Below the pieces are notes generated by a model. It ran no database searches, was not told the DNA's origin, and saw nothing but the letters and a program-made list of their open reading frames with translations. Positions 47,555 to 59,759 of a stretch of 64,000 bases of DNA are shown here, in pieces; positions within the stretch are counted from its first letter, which is position 1; the number at the start of each line of letters is the position of its first letter. Made by a program: the position numbers and the translations under genes. The stretch spans positions 284,191,836-284,255,835 of the forward strand of contig OZ010792.1 in the NCBI GenBank assembly GCA_963932465.1. Reading direction: 5' to 3'. This DNA is from Maratus speciosus (taxonomy: Eukaryota; Arthropoda; Arachnida; Araneae; Salticidae).

Positions 47555-49047
47555 GTAATTTTAGATGAAAATTTCCTTAATGTGAATGAGGAAATTTTTT
47601 AAGAAAAGTGTTTTATTCATTGGCATTTCTGAGTTTTCTTCTTTTTTCCCCTTATTGCTTCCTATTGAATTAAGACTCTTTTCTTTTAGTTTCTGTAAAC
47701 CTGTATTAAATTTCCCTTTAAATTTGTTGCTGTAGGCATTGCATGTATATATTTTGTAATGTATGTTCTTTATGCTTTTTAAATTAATTAATTGAATTTT
47801 TGAAAGAAATTTTGTTTTGCTGTATATTATGCATGATATGTTTCATTATATGGAATTATTGAAATTAAAGAGCTTTTTCATGTAGTTTTGTTTTCTGTTT
47901 GATTTATTTTGCTTTGCATTTAGTTTGCTTTTCCATTTGCTGGTTCTGCATTCATCAATTAAAAAAAAAAAAAAAGAAATCATTGCTTATTATATTACCT
48001 ATTTGCTGAAAGCTTAGTATTTATTTATTTAATTTGTAATTAAACTTGTAAATTCATTCACAGGGTAATTCCAGTTATCATAACAAAAACTTTTAACAGG
48101 TAAATAAATGGAAGACCCGATTTTTAGGGTTCTATACTTAAAAAGTCATTTTAAGATCCCTCATATGTCTGTCTGTCTGCCTGTCTGTCACAGCCGTTTT
48201 TCTCTAAGACTTTGGAATGTTCAAACTAGGCAGCAGAATTATAAAGGCTATATATATACATATTTATAGATTAGAGCCATTCACAAATGTTTTTTGCAAA
48301 AATTTATGGGAGACTAATTAAGTTACTAAAAAACAGTTTTTTTTTTCTTTCTAATGTTGTGTGGGGTATTGTTTGAAAGATCTCATAACACCAAACTCAA
48401 AAATATATTTGTTTAAATTGTAGGTATTACATTTTCAGAGATATCTTTGAAAATGCAAAAATATGTTTCGCCACCCTTATTTCTGAATCTACTGAAACTA
48501 AACTTATGAAAAAATAAGGGGTAGTGGTAGTTTATCTAAACCTTGCAAGAAAACTATTAAGATTATCATAGGTTACATAGTTTTTGAGAAAATCTCATTT
48601 TTCTATTACACGCATATTTCACTTTGCAGGTTCTCAGCAAGGAAGTTACGGGGTACTCCAGATATATATCGATGCAGAATCATCCAAAGGTTGTTAATAA
48701 GGATTTTTTAAATTAAAAGTAATTAGCTGAGGTATTAATTGAAAATCTATCTATCTAGAAAAACACTGCACAGACCAATGCGCTGTTGGAACTTTGTGAC
48801 CTACTTTCAAAGCATGCTTGGCACATTAAGTAAGATGAATTATAGTGATAAATAGTGAGCGTTTTTCATTTATTGAAAATTAATTCATAGAATAATTCCA
48901 TGACATTAAAAGTGAGTAGCAATAACTTATTCTTTTAGCTACAATTTTTTTTTTAAATAATGCAGTTAGTAATTAATAAATTTATTGAACAGAACTCTTT
49001 GTGCTCAAGCAAAACTCACTCTTGACTTATTATTTTTATTATTAATA
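46582..49047. other. Intron DNA, repeats only
   Basis: It contains the diverged copies of the repeats at 12385 and 44375 (at 46840-46965 and 47080-47395), a (TA)n microsatellite at about 47517-47551 and a TCTGTCTGTCTGCCTGTCTG tract at 48167-48188. No gene was recognised. Confidence 0.5.
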
Positions 49048-49150
49048 CTAGGTAACTAACTCTGCCTTCTATTAACTATGCTCGCCAACCCTCTTTCAGA
49101 TCTCAGTCTCTAAAAACATACCAATTTGCTCTATTGAAAAAAAAAAACAT
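49048..49150 (-). mobile_element. Helitron 3' end, old fragment
   Basis: On the minus strand the GTTGGCGAGCATAG block and the terminal CTAG can be recognised, in the same layout as the other Helitron ends in the window. The GC hairpin is largely eroded. Confidence 0.5.
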
Positions 49151-50581
49151 GCTGCAAATGTAGAAACTCAATAGCCACTTGAAAATAAATATTATAAATA
49201 TGATTATAAGATATGGACACAGTGAATGAACTAAGCATTCAAAGCATTTTTAATTTAATAAAATATCATTCCCTATCACCTCCTTCCAAAGAAAAAATCT
49301 GAGTAAAAGAAACTGATATGTTTGCAGAAGTTAGATCTGAAAATTGAAATGCCAGTAGCTAGCCGACCTTTTTAATTTAGTAAGTTCTTTTTCACAATCT
49401 TAAATCTTTTGTAGAAATGACATGCACCCTTTAAAAATAGTAATTAAGTTTTTAATTGCAATTAAAAATTCAATTACAAATCTTAATTCTTGTTGAATTA
49501 AATGAAATTAAAATTAAGTATATTAAAATTCCTTGTGTAGATTAAAATAGTTAAATGCTAAAATTGTTCACTTAAAATGTAGTGTTGTGAGACTAGCCAT
49601 GAGCTCTAAAAATATGAGTCAAACTATTTAAAATTTTGAGAACTTTCTCGAAGAAAATAGTAGCTAATTGCTTATTTTTTTTAGTCGCAACATGCTTTCG
49701 TTTAGTTGGCATGTGGTGACCTGGTATTTTGAGGTCTAGTGGAGGTTAAACCATTATAATAAAATATTTAAGTTTTCCTAATTAATAAAAATGAATGCTT
49801 CATTTTAAATATGACTACATTTTCACCAGCTGAAGCTTTAAAATTTAGGGTTTATAAATGAAAAGGCATGCAATCTACTGAATGTGGGACGATTTTCATA
49901 TATAAAAAATATATAGTTGATGTATTGATATTCAAATATTTTTATTCTTGCCCTTTTTTTTTTAATACAGAAACAGGAGAGATAAAACCAGTTAATTGTA
50001 TTGAAAATAAAATAAATGAATGTTTCGAATAATTTTTAAGAAACAAAAATAAATGCTTTTTGTCAAGCATGACATAATTTTTGACAGTGAACTTTCTCCT
50101 TTATGTACTTATTATCTGTGCTCCATGTATCATTAACCCTCTTACGAACAAGCCCTGTTAATATGTTCATTAAGCTCCAGGTTTCACTGCAATATAAGCA
50201 TCGTTTATATTATTATAATTCTATTGATTTAATGCATTTTTAATACATTGAGCAATGATTAATACTCGCAAGCATTACATTTATATTTGTAATTAATTTT
50301 TTTTGTATAATTTTGAAAGAATCATCTTTTTTTAGTATTTAAAACAAAGTATAGAGAAAACTACTTACAATTTTGCCCTTTTGCTAGACTTTCAAAGGGT
50401 TAAGAAGTACTTCAATCCATAAAAATGCATATACTCTATATAGCCATTAATCACCGGACACTTTTAATTTTAGAAATAGACAGTTAAGGGGCCAATAAAA
50501 AATCAAAGAAAAATAATAATATTTGGGATCACCCTGTAATTTAAAATGCATGAAATGATCTGTTGCTACAGCATACAAATA
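49151..50581. other. AT-rich stretch, no gene seen
   Basis: No recognisable gene or bounded repeat was found. Confidence 0.5.
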
Positions 50582-51046
50582 CAGTACAGAACCATTTATC
50601 CGGAATGGTTGGGGTGAGATGTATTCCGGATAACTGGTTGGGCATTAAAGCAGTATCCATTTGATAATTTTTATGGAATATATCTGGTTAGGACATTATT
50701 TCTGATTTTAAATTATTAGATTACTTGGATTAAAATCAGATTCAATAAAGATCAAAAGTTAATCAGAGTTTGAAAAAAGGTAATTTATGGAAATCCCTTG
50801 GGAAGAAAAATCCTTCTGTTTCTTCTGCATAAAAATTAAAGCATCTAAAATACAACTAAATATGTTTCTATTTCAAATACTAGATGTTTTCATCAAATTA
50901 TACAATTGTTTCAAGCAATGCATATGTTAAACTGGCAGTGTATGACACTTTTTTCTGCAAAGATTCTGAAATCAGTCTATTAGAAATAGCATTCCGGATA
51001 ACTGGTTTTCTGGTTAACTGGTTTCTGGATAAATGGTTCCATACTG
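50582..51046. mobile_element. Tigger-like MITE (465 bp)
   Basis: The ends CAGTACAGAACCATTTATCC and GGATAAATGGTTCCATACTG are inverted and flanked by TA (50580-50581, 51047-51048). Repeated CCGGATAACTGG motifs lie subterminally. CAGTA..GAACC is the terminus style of the Tigger group. The frames at 50884-51125 are incidental. Confidence 0.87.
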
Positions 51047-53321
51047 TATGTGAATACCATAGAACATGTGTACTGATTTGTGTAAGATTAGCACGTATAT
51101 TCATGGAGATATAGAGATTTTTCAAAAAATTGAGTTAAAAAAATTCTTGCATGTTTTTAACTTATATCATGCATGGTTTTCAACCAAATTTATTGCCAGT
51201 TTCAGAAAAATTAGCAAAATGTAGTAGAAACAGTATAATGCAATTGGAATTATATTAAATATTTTATGAAATAATGAGCAGTTGTATCAAATAATTTTTA
51301 TCTGTGCATGCTCAGATGATAAAGATTCTTTTGCATAATTTAATAAAAACTATGGAGCAACTCATAAACAAAAATCTAGTCAAATATCATGAAAATTCAA
51401 AAAGATATTGGTGATAGAGTAAGCTGATTTTTAGTTGCTCATTAAAAGGAGATGAATGATAAGAGATTTTCCACAAATTGTCAGTTTTAATTAAATTTTT
51501 TTTATATTTATGCTTTAGTTTTTACATAACCACTAGAACGAGCCTATTCCATGATAAAAAGAAGTATCAAAATCAAAGCATTTGTTCTAAATCTATTCAT
51601 TGATATTCATTAAATACTAACTTTTTTTTAAAGTCAGTTAATAAAGATTGTCATGTTATTGGGGTTTACCATAGCATGTTTGGTATTGATAATGAAGTGT
51701 GTAGCATTTATGGTTCGGATTACAGGGACACTCAAAAGAATTCTATTACATTACGGCGGGGAAATATCATTTGTGGTGTATTTGAATAATATTACACTAT
51801 TTTAAACATATTGAAATTTATGTGTATCATTGTGGTGTACTACAAAGTGCTTATTGTAGAATCTGGTGTGCATATAATTTACCGTTTATTTACAGGGATG
51901 GAACACACAAAAGTATTTGCTGGAAGTATGTTTTCAGTTGTGGTATTCAATTTAATTTTTTTTTTTTTTTTTTTTTGCATATTACTTAATGTGTATGCTG
52001 GCGAGTTCTAGACATCCATTATAAAAATAGGTTACAGCATGCCTTATTAAAACTGAAAACACCATACATGGACTAAACAACGGTGTTGGGTGCACCTTTT
52101 CTTCGAACTTATATTAAATATATCCCATAGAGGCTTCTGATTACAGAAGACTTGGTGATCGTAAATTGCCTGATTAGATAATGGATAACCTATGATCATT
52201 ATCTAAAAGGTCATCTTTAAAAAAAAGTAACAAAGCATTGCATAATTTTAGCCAATTACCTAACTTTTGGCTCATTGATCTGATGGGAATATTAAACTAA
52301 GAACATCCCCTTTTAAACAAACCAACCCTACAGGATAAATTTGATTATACTTTTACAAGGACGGTCTAATAAAATTATTAAGCATTTAAAGTAAAATATG
52401 TATAATAAAGATAAAAACACTAATAAGACTTTTAAAGAAGGACCAATAAGAAATTTAGAATTAATAATCCATTTATTTACATAAAGTATCCGCATATAAT
52501 AATTACACATAAAAAAAAAATACATTCTTTCAATAAAAAGCTAAATCAGCAAAAATAATTTTGAAAAATATCTCCAATATGGTGGAGATCCAAGCACTAA
52601 AATTCTCCATTATATTTATTGTTAACAATTAATATAAGGATTTTTACCATTATCAAGGAAAAACAATATACATCGAGGAATTAACTTAATTTCGATATAA
52701 TTTAAAATATGACAAGTTCTCCTGTGAATCCGGTACTGACAAAATGCATATATGATTTTTAAGTGCATCTTTTATATATAAGAGAACATAAATAAATAGT
52801 CACACCTTTACCCACTGGGCTCACAGGATCTACTGCAGTCTGAAGCATTAAATAGTCAAGTTATCCATGTTAAAGAAACAATACACAAGAGAGATCTCTG
52901 GTTAATCCATAAATATTGATCTGCCAGCTCATATCTGAGCAAATTATTCGATGAGATATCTAAAAATCATAGGCTTCACTAGACTCTAAGCCACTCATCC
53001 ATTGATGGAAATGGATCCATTGATGGAAATGGATCCATTGATGAACTCATCAAAAGATGGGCTAAGTTCGCTGACAAATAAAACCACTGAAAGGTAAATC
53101 GAACAATTAGAGTTCAGAGGCTAGTAACCCTGATACTTCATTCTGAGAAAAGACTCTCATCTTCTGCCAGCTCATGCCTCTTAATCTAATGATATTGTCC
53201 TGTATATACTACATCACAATATATTACTAAAAATTTACATATAGGACCCTGAATGGTGGATCTTAAAATTAACATGTTCACATAAATTACCTTAGCAACC
53301 ACTCATCATTGTTTGGTCCTG
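51047..53321. other. AT-rich stretch, small repeats
   Basis: A fragment at about 51718-51765 resembles the core of the 4070-4764 element. A short tandem (GATGGAAATGGATCCATT, 18 bp, about 2.5 copies) lies at 53000-53045. No gene was seen. Confidence 0.45.
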
Positions 53322-53400
53322 CCTCCCTGTAGCCCAGTGGGCAGTGGGATCCCTCGCATCCGATGCTACGATCCCAACTTTCTCGTGTGATACTAAATTC
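53322..53400 (+). mobile_element. Possible tRNA-derived SINE
   Basis: TAGCCCAGTGGG at 53330-53341 fits the polymerase III A box. GCTACGATCCC at 53365-53375 is an 8 of 11 match to a B box at a plausible distance. The GC-rich segment stands out from its surroundings. The 3' tail and any target duplication could not be fixed. Confidence 0.4.
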
Positions 53401-53866
53401 TGGTCTCCCACACGAAGATTTTTCAGCTGGCATCTCCATAAAACATGGAATCGTAAACACTCTCCTGTTTTGTGTAAAACTGTCTGTATTTGACATTATT
53501 GCCTCGTAACTCATTCATTTTATAAATACAAACTAGTAATTAAGCTAGCCCGTACTTACTGACTCGGTGCTTGTTAACTTCCCTTTCACAAAACATTTGC
53601 CTGGGAAAATACGTAATACTATTTCTAAACATAAACTCTACGAAATCAAACAAACGAGAACAAATCATACTTGACATAGATACTATAACTAATACAGCAA
53701 TAATACATTGATATACCTATATTAAAAATAATTAATTAAATAAAAATATTTATATATTTTACATATATATTATACATTATTGAAAAATATCCATATTTTT
53801 AAAAAAATTGGACTAAACAAAAAATGGTGGAATCATGCCACCAGTGTATAAATTCTATAGATCATA

Positions 53867-54100
53867 TACAGGGCTACACAAAAGCTCTTAAGTACATTTT
53901 CATTTATCGATGGATATTGCTAAATAGAAATTTTCAACTGTGCTATACTTTTAATTGAATTAACTTTTAGCTCACTACATAGTATAAATACAAATTTGTG
54001 CATCGTATACAGGACTGCACATAAAATACGAATTTTTTCCAACCATTGATGGTAATTGCAGTACTTGGGTTTTCAACTGTGTTATGCATTTTCTAAATTG
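53867..54100. repeat. Diverged direct repeat, about 130 bp x 2
   Basis: GTATACAGG(G/A)CT(A/G)CACA and TTTTCAACTGTG(C/T)TAT(A/G)C blocks occur in both halves at about 132 bp spacing. Confidence 0.55.
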
Positions 54101-54439
54101 TTTATTTAGACATCTTTCACCTTAATAAGCTGTAAAGTTTTATGACAGTATTCTGAATGTGTTGCAAAGTGTTAAATAATATATGCCGGACGCATGATTT
54201 TTCGTTCTTGTTTTAATGCAAAAATTTGAGCAGCTCGTACAACAAAAGTTTTTGAGAGGGGTGCTCCTTTCAAAAATGTAGGATGCTGAATTTACTCCAA
54301 CTGTACAACAATATGCTTTATCTGAAATTTTAATTTTGAGCTGCTGAATGAGATTGCAGTTTTATTAATCAACAAATTATAAACGTGGATGATTAAATAT
54401 CTGTCAAGGGACAAAGTACTGGAAGTTTTTTAGTTGATA

Positions 54440-54640
54440 TTACGAATCCCGTTAGTAAGCTTAAACTTCAAAGCAAATTTCATAAGGTTCATATTACTTG
54501 TGAATATTGAATCACGTTAGTATGCTTAAACTTCAATGCAAATTTCATAATGTTCATGTTATTTGATAATATTGAATCGCGTTAAAAATCTTAAACTTCA
54601 AAGCAAATTTCATAATGTTCATGTTACTTGATAATATTAA
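54440..54640. repeat. Tandem repeat, 65 bp x 3
   Basis: CTTAAACTTCAAAGCAAATT starts at 54460, 54525 and 54590, followed each time by TCATAA(G/T)GTTCAT(A/G)TTA. Confidence 0.85.
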
Positions 54641-55697
54641 CAGTTTTTAAATAATTAGAATTTAAGATTTTGACAAAGTTTTCAAGAAAGCAAATTTTCA
54701 TTTCCAATGTTACTTAATGCTAAAAATGTATCTCTCTATTTTGTAACTAACGCTGTCACCGCCGCCGCCGGTTTTGAATTTTTTGTGACAAGAGTTCTGT
54801 CTTCGTTAATATTAAGAAAAATATTGCATACAAAAATATGAAAATCGGTGGTGTTATATAGAAATGTTTGATAAACACGCTGATGCAGACAGTTTTCAAA
54901 TCGAAGAATTATTTTAAGAGATAGTTAATACTAAAGTTGGAGAAAATCGTTCCATTAAAAAAGTTTTATAGGAGCAGAAACTATACATTAGAATTTAATC
55001 ATTTTTAGATAATTTTATACGTTGGAAGCTCCCGGTGTGCAGGTTGCATTTATTTTTTTAATTTTACTCATTTTTTGAGGTTTTATTTCTATTTTAAATT
55101 CAAATTTTTAGCATTTCGAAAGATATTTTAAAAATATTTTAGAAAATGGTATTAATTTAAACTGTTGCCAACTGTATAAACAGCGCAAACAGTAATGTTT
55201 GCTTCAAATTAAAAATTTATTTACACGTGACTATTATAATCAGGAAAAACCCCTTCAAATTAGAATTAAATAATTATGTATAAAAAGCAGGGACATTAAA
55301 AATTACGTCATAAAAATATATTTACACGTGAATTTTAAAAGAGAAAGGATATTGTAAAATGACAAATTCATTAACATGTGTTAGAAGTCTTAAATGTGAG
55401 AAATTGCATCATATTTAAAATGAACATAAAATAGATCAGTTTCAGCTGACGTCACGGCTCTAAGCACGTGACCTCTAGCGAAAAACTTGGGGGGCAAACA
55501 AATAACATAGATAGTTTTCTTTGACTCGTACTTTCACATCGGCCGTCGTGAATCGCATTGCTGTTGCTTTTGTGTGAAATATTTCACTTTATAAATCTGA
55601 GCCTATATTTCAAAGTTTTTGTGAGCGACTATTTACATTATTGTGATATCTTATTGCAGGTGTTATCACGTGAATTATCACATTTTTTCGCATCTCA

Positions 55698-55862
55698 ATG
55701 TCAGCGACTTGTGTAAAAATGTGCGGTAATCGTTCGAACAGGGAACATAATAAATCCTATTATAGATTATCAGGCATTCCAAAGACAGGTAATATTATGA
55801 GAAAAAAGTTGTATGAAGAAAGGCGACAGAGATGGTTATCATCGTTATATTGTGTGAATTAA
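55698..55862 (+). CDS. THAP-type zinc finger, N-terminal exon
   Basis: This 54-codon frame from ATG at 55698 to TAA at 55860 encodes MSATCVKMCGNRSNREHNKS followed by YYRLSGIPK and, at the end, ERRQRWLSSL. The C-x3-C pair, NRS, YYR.P and RR..WL positions are those of the first half of a THAP (C2CH) DNA-binding domain. The second half (Cys-x2-His) is absent, as expected if this is exon 1 or a truncated gene. THAP domains bind DNA and occur at the N-terminus of several transposases (P element, Kolobok) and host proteins. It starts about 265 bp inside the left TIR and points at the opposing exon. It is probably not expressed as a full protein here. Confidence 0.6.
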   Translation: MSATCVKMCGNRSNREHNKSYYRLSGIPKTGNIMRKKLYEERRQRWLSSLYCVN

Positions 55863-55940
55863 TTTTACGATTTTTATTATGAGTGAATTCACAATCACAT
55901 GGAATTTGTTATTAATTCATGCACAGAAATGTATGCTTAC

Positions 55941-56469
55941 TTTTCCAATAACAAGATGAAAATCTCCGATTTTCAAAGAATGCACTTCTCTTACCCGGTT
56001 GCAGGCAAATTGTTTATAAGATTCAAGGCTTTTATAACACCTGAAGTCTTTCTCAGTATAAAAACTTTGTCCATAAACTAAATAGTTTACGATGTCAAAA
56101 TAACTAACGTCGGGTAAATCCGCTACATTTTTCTTCAAATCATTTTTTTTTCAAACTGTGTGGATCTACACCGGAAATAACACTAATTTTGGAAGCATAT
56201 CGTTCCTTAGCTTTAATATCATTCAATTCTTGGCACAGATGTCACATACGCACCATATTGGCGCAATTTTTTTTTCTGATGCGAATTTGGCGAAAACGCA
56301 TCAACAGCATAAACAACAATATCCGGGTTACCGTATCAAGCAAAATATCGACACATTGGCGCCAATTAAGTACCCGCTACGTATATGATATTGGCGTCAG
56401 GAAAAAATCGCACCAATATGGTACGTATATGACATCTGTGCCAAATTCTTCATAATATTTGGAAGACAT
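55941..56469 (-). pseudogene. YqaJ/SWIM-type mobile protein, exon 1
   Basis: The ATG is at 56469-56467 on the minus strand. The reading frame gives MSSKYYEE, is broken by a 213 bp MITE (56231-56443), and resumes as LNDIKAKERYASKISVISGV. After a one-base-type frameshift near 56140 it gives DLPDVSYFDIVNYLVYG and ends ...GDFHLVIGK at a GTAAGC donor (55940-55935). From memory, the DIVNYLV...FYT...YKSLE.Y block is the N-terminal part of a large invertebrate family with SWIM zinc fingers and YqaJ-like (PD-(D/E)XK) nuclease domains; those downstream domains are not in this window. The frameshift and MITE make this copy non-functional. Confidence 0.6.
56231..56443. mobile_element. 213 bp MITE inside the YqaJ-like exon
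   Basis: TGGCACAGATGTCACATACG at the left is inverted at the right as CGTATATGACATCTGTGCCA. The TIRs extend about 37 bp. AATTCT at 56225-56230 and 56444-56449 is a perfect 6 bp target duplication. Removal restores the minus-strand frame. A related fragment lies at 12005-12125. Confidence 0.85.
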
Positions 56470-56711
56470 TTTTTTTCGTTAAGTTTAAAAACTTGCACTA
56501 AATTAGATGGCAAAAGATAGTGAAACGAAAATTCACTAAACAAAAACAAAGTGGTTCGTCTTGAGACCGAAGTACAATAGAAGCAGGAGTACGGAGTACG
56601 GAGTACGGAGTATTGTATTATTATTTGTTTGCTCACCAAAACTGGTTGCCACAGGTTGTTGCAAGGTTTGTGATCACGTGGTTGAAACTGATCTATAATA
56701 TTGCAAAAGAG

Positions 56712-57692
56712 TCTCTCTATTCTAAAAAGAAGTAACTACCGCTGTCACCGCCGCCGCCGCCGCCGCCGCCGGTTTTGAATTTTTTGTGACCGGAGGTCTT
56801 TCTTCGTTAATATTAAAAAAACTGTTGCATACAAAAATATGAAAATCGGTAGTACTATAGAGAAATGTTTGATAAACACGCTGATGCAGACAGTTTTCAA
56901 ATTGAAGAATTATTTTAAGAGATATTTAATGCCAAAGTTGGACAAAATCGTTCCAATAAAAAAGTTTTATAGGAGCAAAAACTGTACATAGGAATTTAAT
57001 CATTTTTATATCATTTTATGCGTCAGAATTTCCCGGTGTGCAGATTGCAGTTAGTTTTTTAATTTGAATAATTTTTCGAGGTTTTATTTCTATTTTAAAT
57101 TCAAATTTTCAGCATTTCGAGATATATTTTTTACAAATTTTAGAAAATTGTATTAATTTAAACTGTTGCCAACAGTATAAACAGCGCAAACAGTAATGTT
57201 TGCTTCAAATTAAAAATTTATTTTACACGTCACTATTATAAACAAAAAATATAAAAAGCAATTGAAAATTACGTCATAAAAACTATAGTTACACGTGAAT
57301 TCTAAATGAGAAAGAATATTGTAAAATAATAAATTCAGCAACATGCGTTAGAAGTCCTAAATAGGAGAATTTACGTCATATTACACTTATTACGTAAAAT
57401 GAACAAAAAATAATATTGCAAAACAGTTTTAATTTAAAAATTGCGCGAGACATTTACTTGACATTTTAAGATGATCATAATATTTCATTTCTAACAAAAG
57501 TATTTTGACGTGAATATTAAAAAGAGAAAGAAAAGTTTGGTGAAAATTACGTCAGATTATAATTGTCAGATTCAAATTATAATTCAATCTTCCGAAATCT
57601 TTTTAAAGGCGATCAAATTAGCGTGCTGTTAGAGTCTGCGGTGTCTGTACGGGGGTTGACGAGCGTAGCTCGTAGGGGGCAGAACCCCCTAG
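56712..57692 (+). mobile_element. Inner Helitron (981 bp)
   Basis: It starts TCTCTCTATT and ends GGGGGCAGAACCCCCTAG followed by T. It lies within the outer Helitron, whose sequence (TTTAAATT...GCGCGAGAC) resumes at 57693. Relative to the 25771 copy it has an internal deletion. It carries (CCG)8. Confidence 0.9.
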
Positions 57693-58285
57693 TTTAAATT
57701 AAAAAATTGCGCGAGACATTTATTTGATATTTTGAGATGATCTTTTCAACTATTTTTGTGAATTCTAATACAGCGCAAATAATATTACATTTCTAACAAA
57801 AGTATTTTCACGTGAATATTAAAAAGAGAAAGAAAAATTTGGTGAAAATTACGGCAGATTAAAACGATACATTTAAAATGTATTATTTAAAATAACTTTC
57901 TTTTCGCTTTGTTAAAAGATACCGGGAATCAAAGACTCTGTCTACTTAATTCATTTTATATTAGCTTATTTTGAAATGTTTAACTGATTTTATTTAATCA
58001 AATACGAAAACAGCCATTGTATCTTTTAACAGCAGCTGATTTGCCAATCAAAGAGAAATGAATAGAAACCCGTTTATAGGGAGATCGCCACTGTTTTTTA
58101 AATTATAATTCAATCTTCCGAAATATTTTTAAAGCCGATAAATTTGCGTGCTTTTATAGTCTGCGGCGTCTGAACGGGAGTTGGCGAGCGTAGCTCGTAG
58201 GGGGCAGAGCCCCCTAGTTAATAGAAAAAATCGGAATTGAAAATTTCCGAATATCATAATCAAATTATATATATGTATATATATA

Positions 58286-59728
58286 CAGTCGCGCCAACTT
58301 TTGAAAAATATTAGGTGGGCTCAAAACCAAGGTAAAATGACACTGCCATTTTGCTTTCTTTGAAAGTTTGGGGAAATATGACATTTCAAGTTATTATAAG
58401 TTAGAATTTTTTAGAGTAGAATATAAAGTTGCGATTTTGCTATATTCTCATGGGGGTCTTCATTTAATGAGCTCTAATATTGACTATGATACCATGATTT
58501 TGACTACAAATTAAAACACAAAAAACTAAAAAATATTAAAGTAGGCATTTAATGCAAATACACTGAAACGCTTGTATTAATAATATCGTCTACTTAAACT
58601 ATACAGGATGATTCAAAATAGATACAATTTCTTCAACCGCTCTTTAATAGAAAGATACTTCCAATTACAAAAAAGTATACAAATCAAATACATCTTTCAG
58701 AGATGGCATTTATTTAAAAAGGGGCTGCATGCACATTAAAATTCGAAATTTAATTTTTATATGGCCCTTTTTTCTCATAACGTATACTTTGAAAATGAAT
58801 GACATTCGAAGGAAGTCTTGAAAAAGAAAAAAAATGGACAAAACCTTTTTAAATTTTATTAATTTTTAGCATTAAAAACGATGCCTTTCTATTTATAAAT
58901 ACTTAACGAATTTTTATTTGAACCAATCTTTTATGTAGCACGGTATTGCATGTTGCAAATATGATGTAACTGCGCATGTTCCAATAAATGCACCGCAAAT
59001 ATCCCCTAAAACGAATTTTCCTCACTATACTTATTCGTGTTTGAAATAATAATTTGATTAAGCCCTATCTTTGACATAGTAGAATGCAAAAAATGTTTTC
59101 AGTCTATTCCAGCAGAATTTAAATATTTATACATTTAGCTATTTTATTAAAATCGGAGAAAAAATATTTCTATCCTAGTACACCCAGGAATTCCTGTGCA
59201 AGTTTCACTAAAGTAACTAAGTAAGTTCATACTTACATATGCTTACTCCCAAAGAAAGAAGTCGAGAACTCCACTTAAAGCTATCCCAAAAGAAGTATTT
59301 TTCGTCCCTCAACAACACGAACTTTCTGACACATTCACAGAGTTGTATCCGTAAAAAGCATGAAATTTGTAGATATGACTTCTGAAGTGATTTAGAATCG
59401 AATAGCGTTTTTTATTTAAAATATATATATATATATATATAACCATTAACATTACCGACCATCATCAAAAACCGCAATATTGTGAATGAAATGACAATAA
59501 AAATGGATGCCACAAACCTATAATATACAACTGTATGTATAAAATAAAGTGCCTTATACTTAATTACAAGAATTAATATGGAAGAAAAAAAGAAGAATAT
59601 AGATACCGAAAAAAAATAATTGAAAAACTTATACATTGAATTACGTTTTCAAGAGTACAGAATTCAATAATATAAGCAAATCGGTTGTTTTCTGTGAGAA
59701 AAAAGCTAAAAGCTGAAAATTATATATA

Positions 59729-59759
<31 letters not shown>

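Larger units (their letters stand above)
55434..56695. mobile_element. TIR cassette with THAP and YqaJ/SWIM-like exons
   Basis: The ends AGATCAGTTTCA and TGAAACTGATCT are inverted. Comparison with the paralogous Helitron at 25771 gives the empty site (...AAATAATATTG...) and a 2-3 bp duplication (AT or ATA). Subterminal CACGTGA-type motifs flank both genes. A THAP-type ORF runs inward from the left end (+) and a second exon runs inward from the right end (-). It is probably an internally deleted copy of a two-gene DNA transposon. The superfamily is not assigned. Confidence 0.8.
54731..58217 (+). mobile_element. Helitron, split by two later elements
   Basis: The outer Helitron starts TCTCTCTATT after A and ends GGGGGCAGAGCCCCCTAG before T. 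Its own sequence is 54731-55433, about 56696-56711 and 57693-58217 (about 1.24 kb, close to the 1219 bp of the copy at 25771). A TIR cassette and then another Helitron lie within it. It carries (CCG)4 near the 5' end. Confidence 0.9.

Noticed and set aside
53287..53514. Minus-strand 75-codon frame as a protein
   Set aside because: It overlaps the candidate SINE head and shows no protein family features.
55698..55862. Stand-alone host THAP gene
   Set aside because: Only half a THAP domain, inside a TIR element nested in a Helitron; more likely an element-encoded exon.
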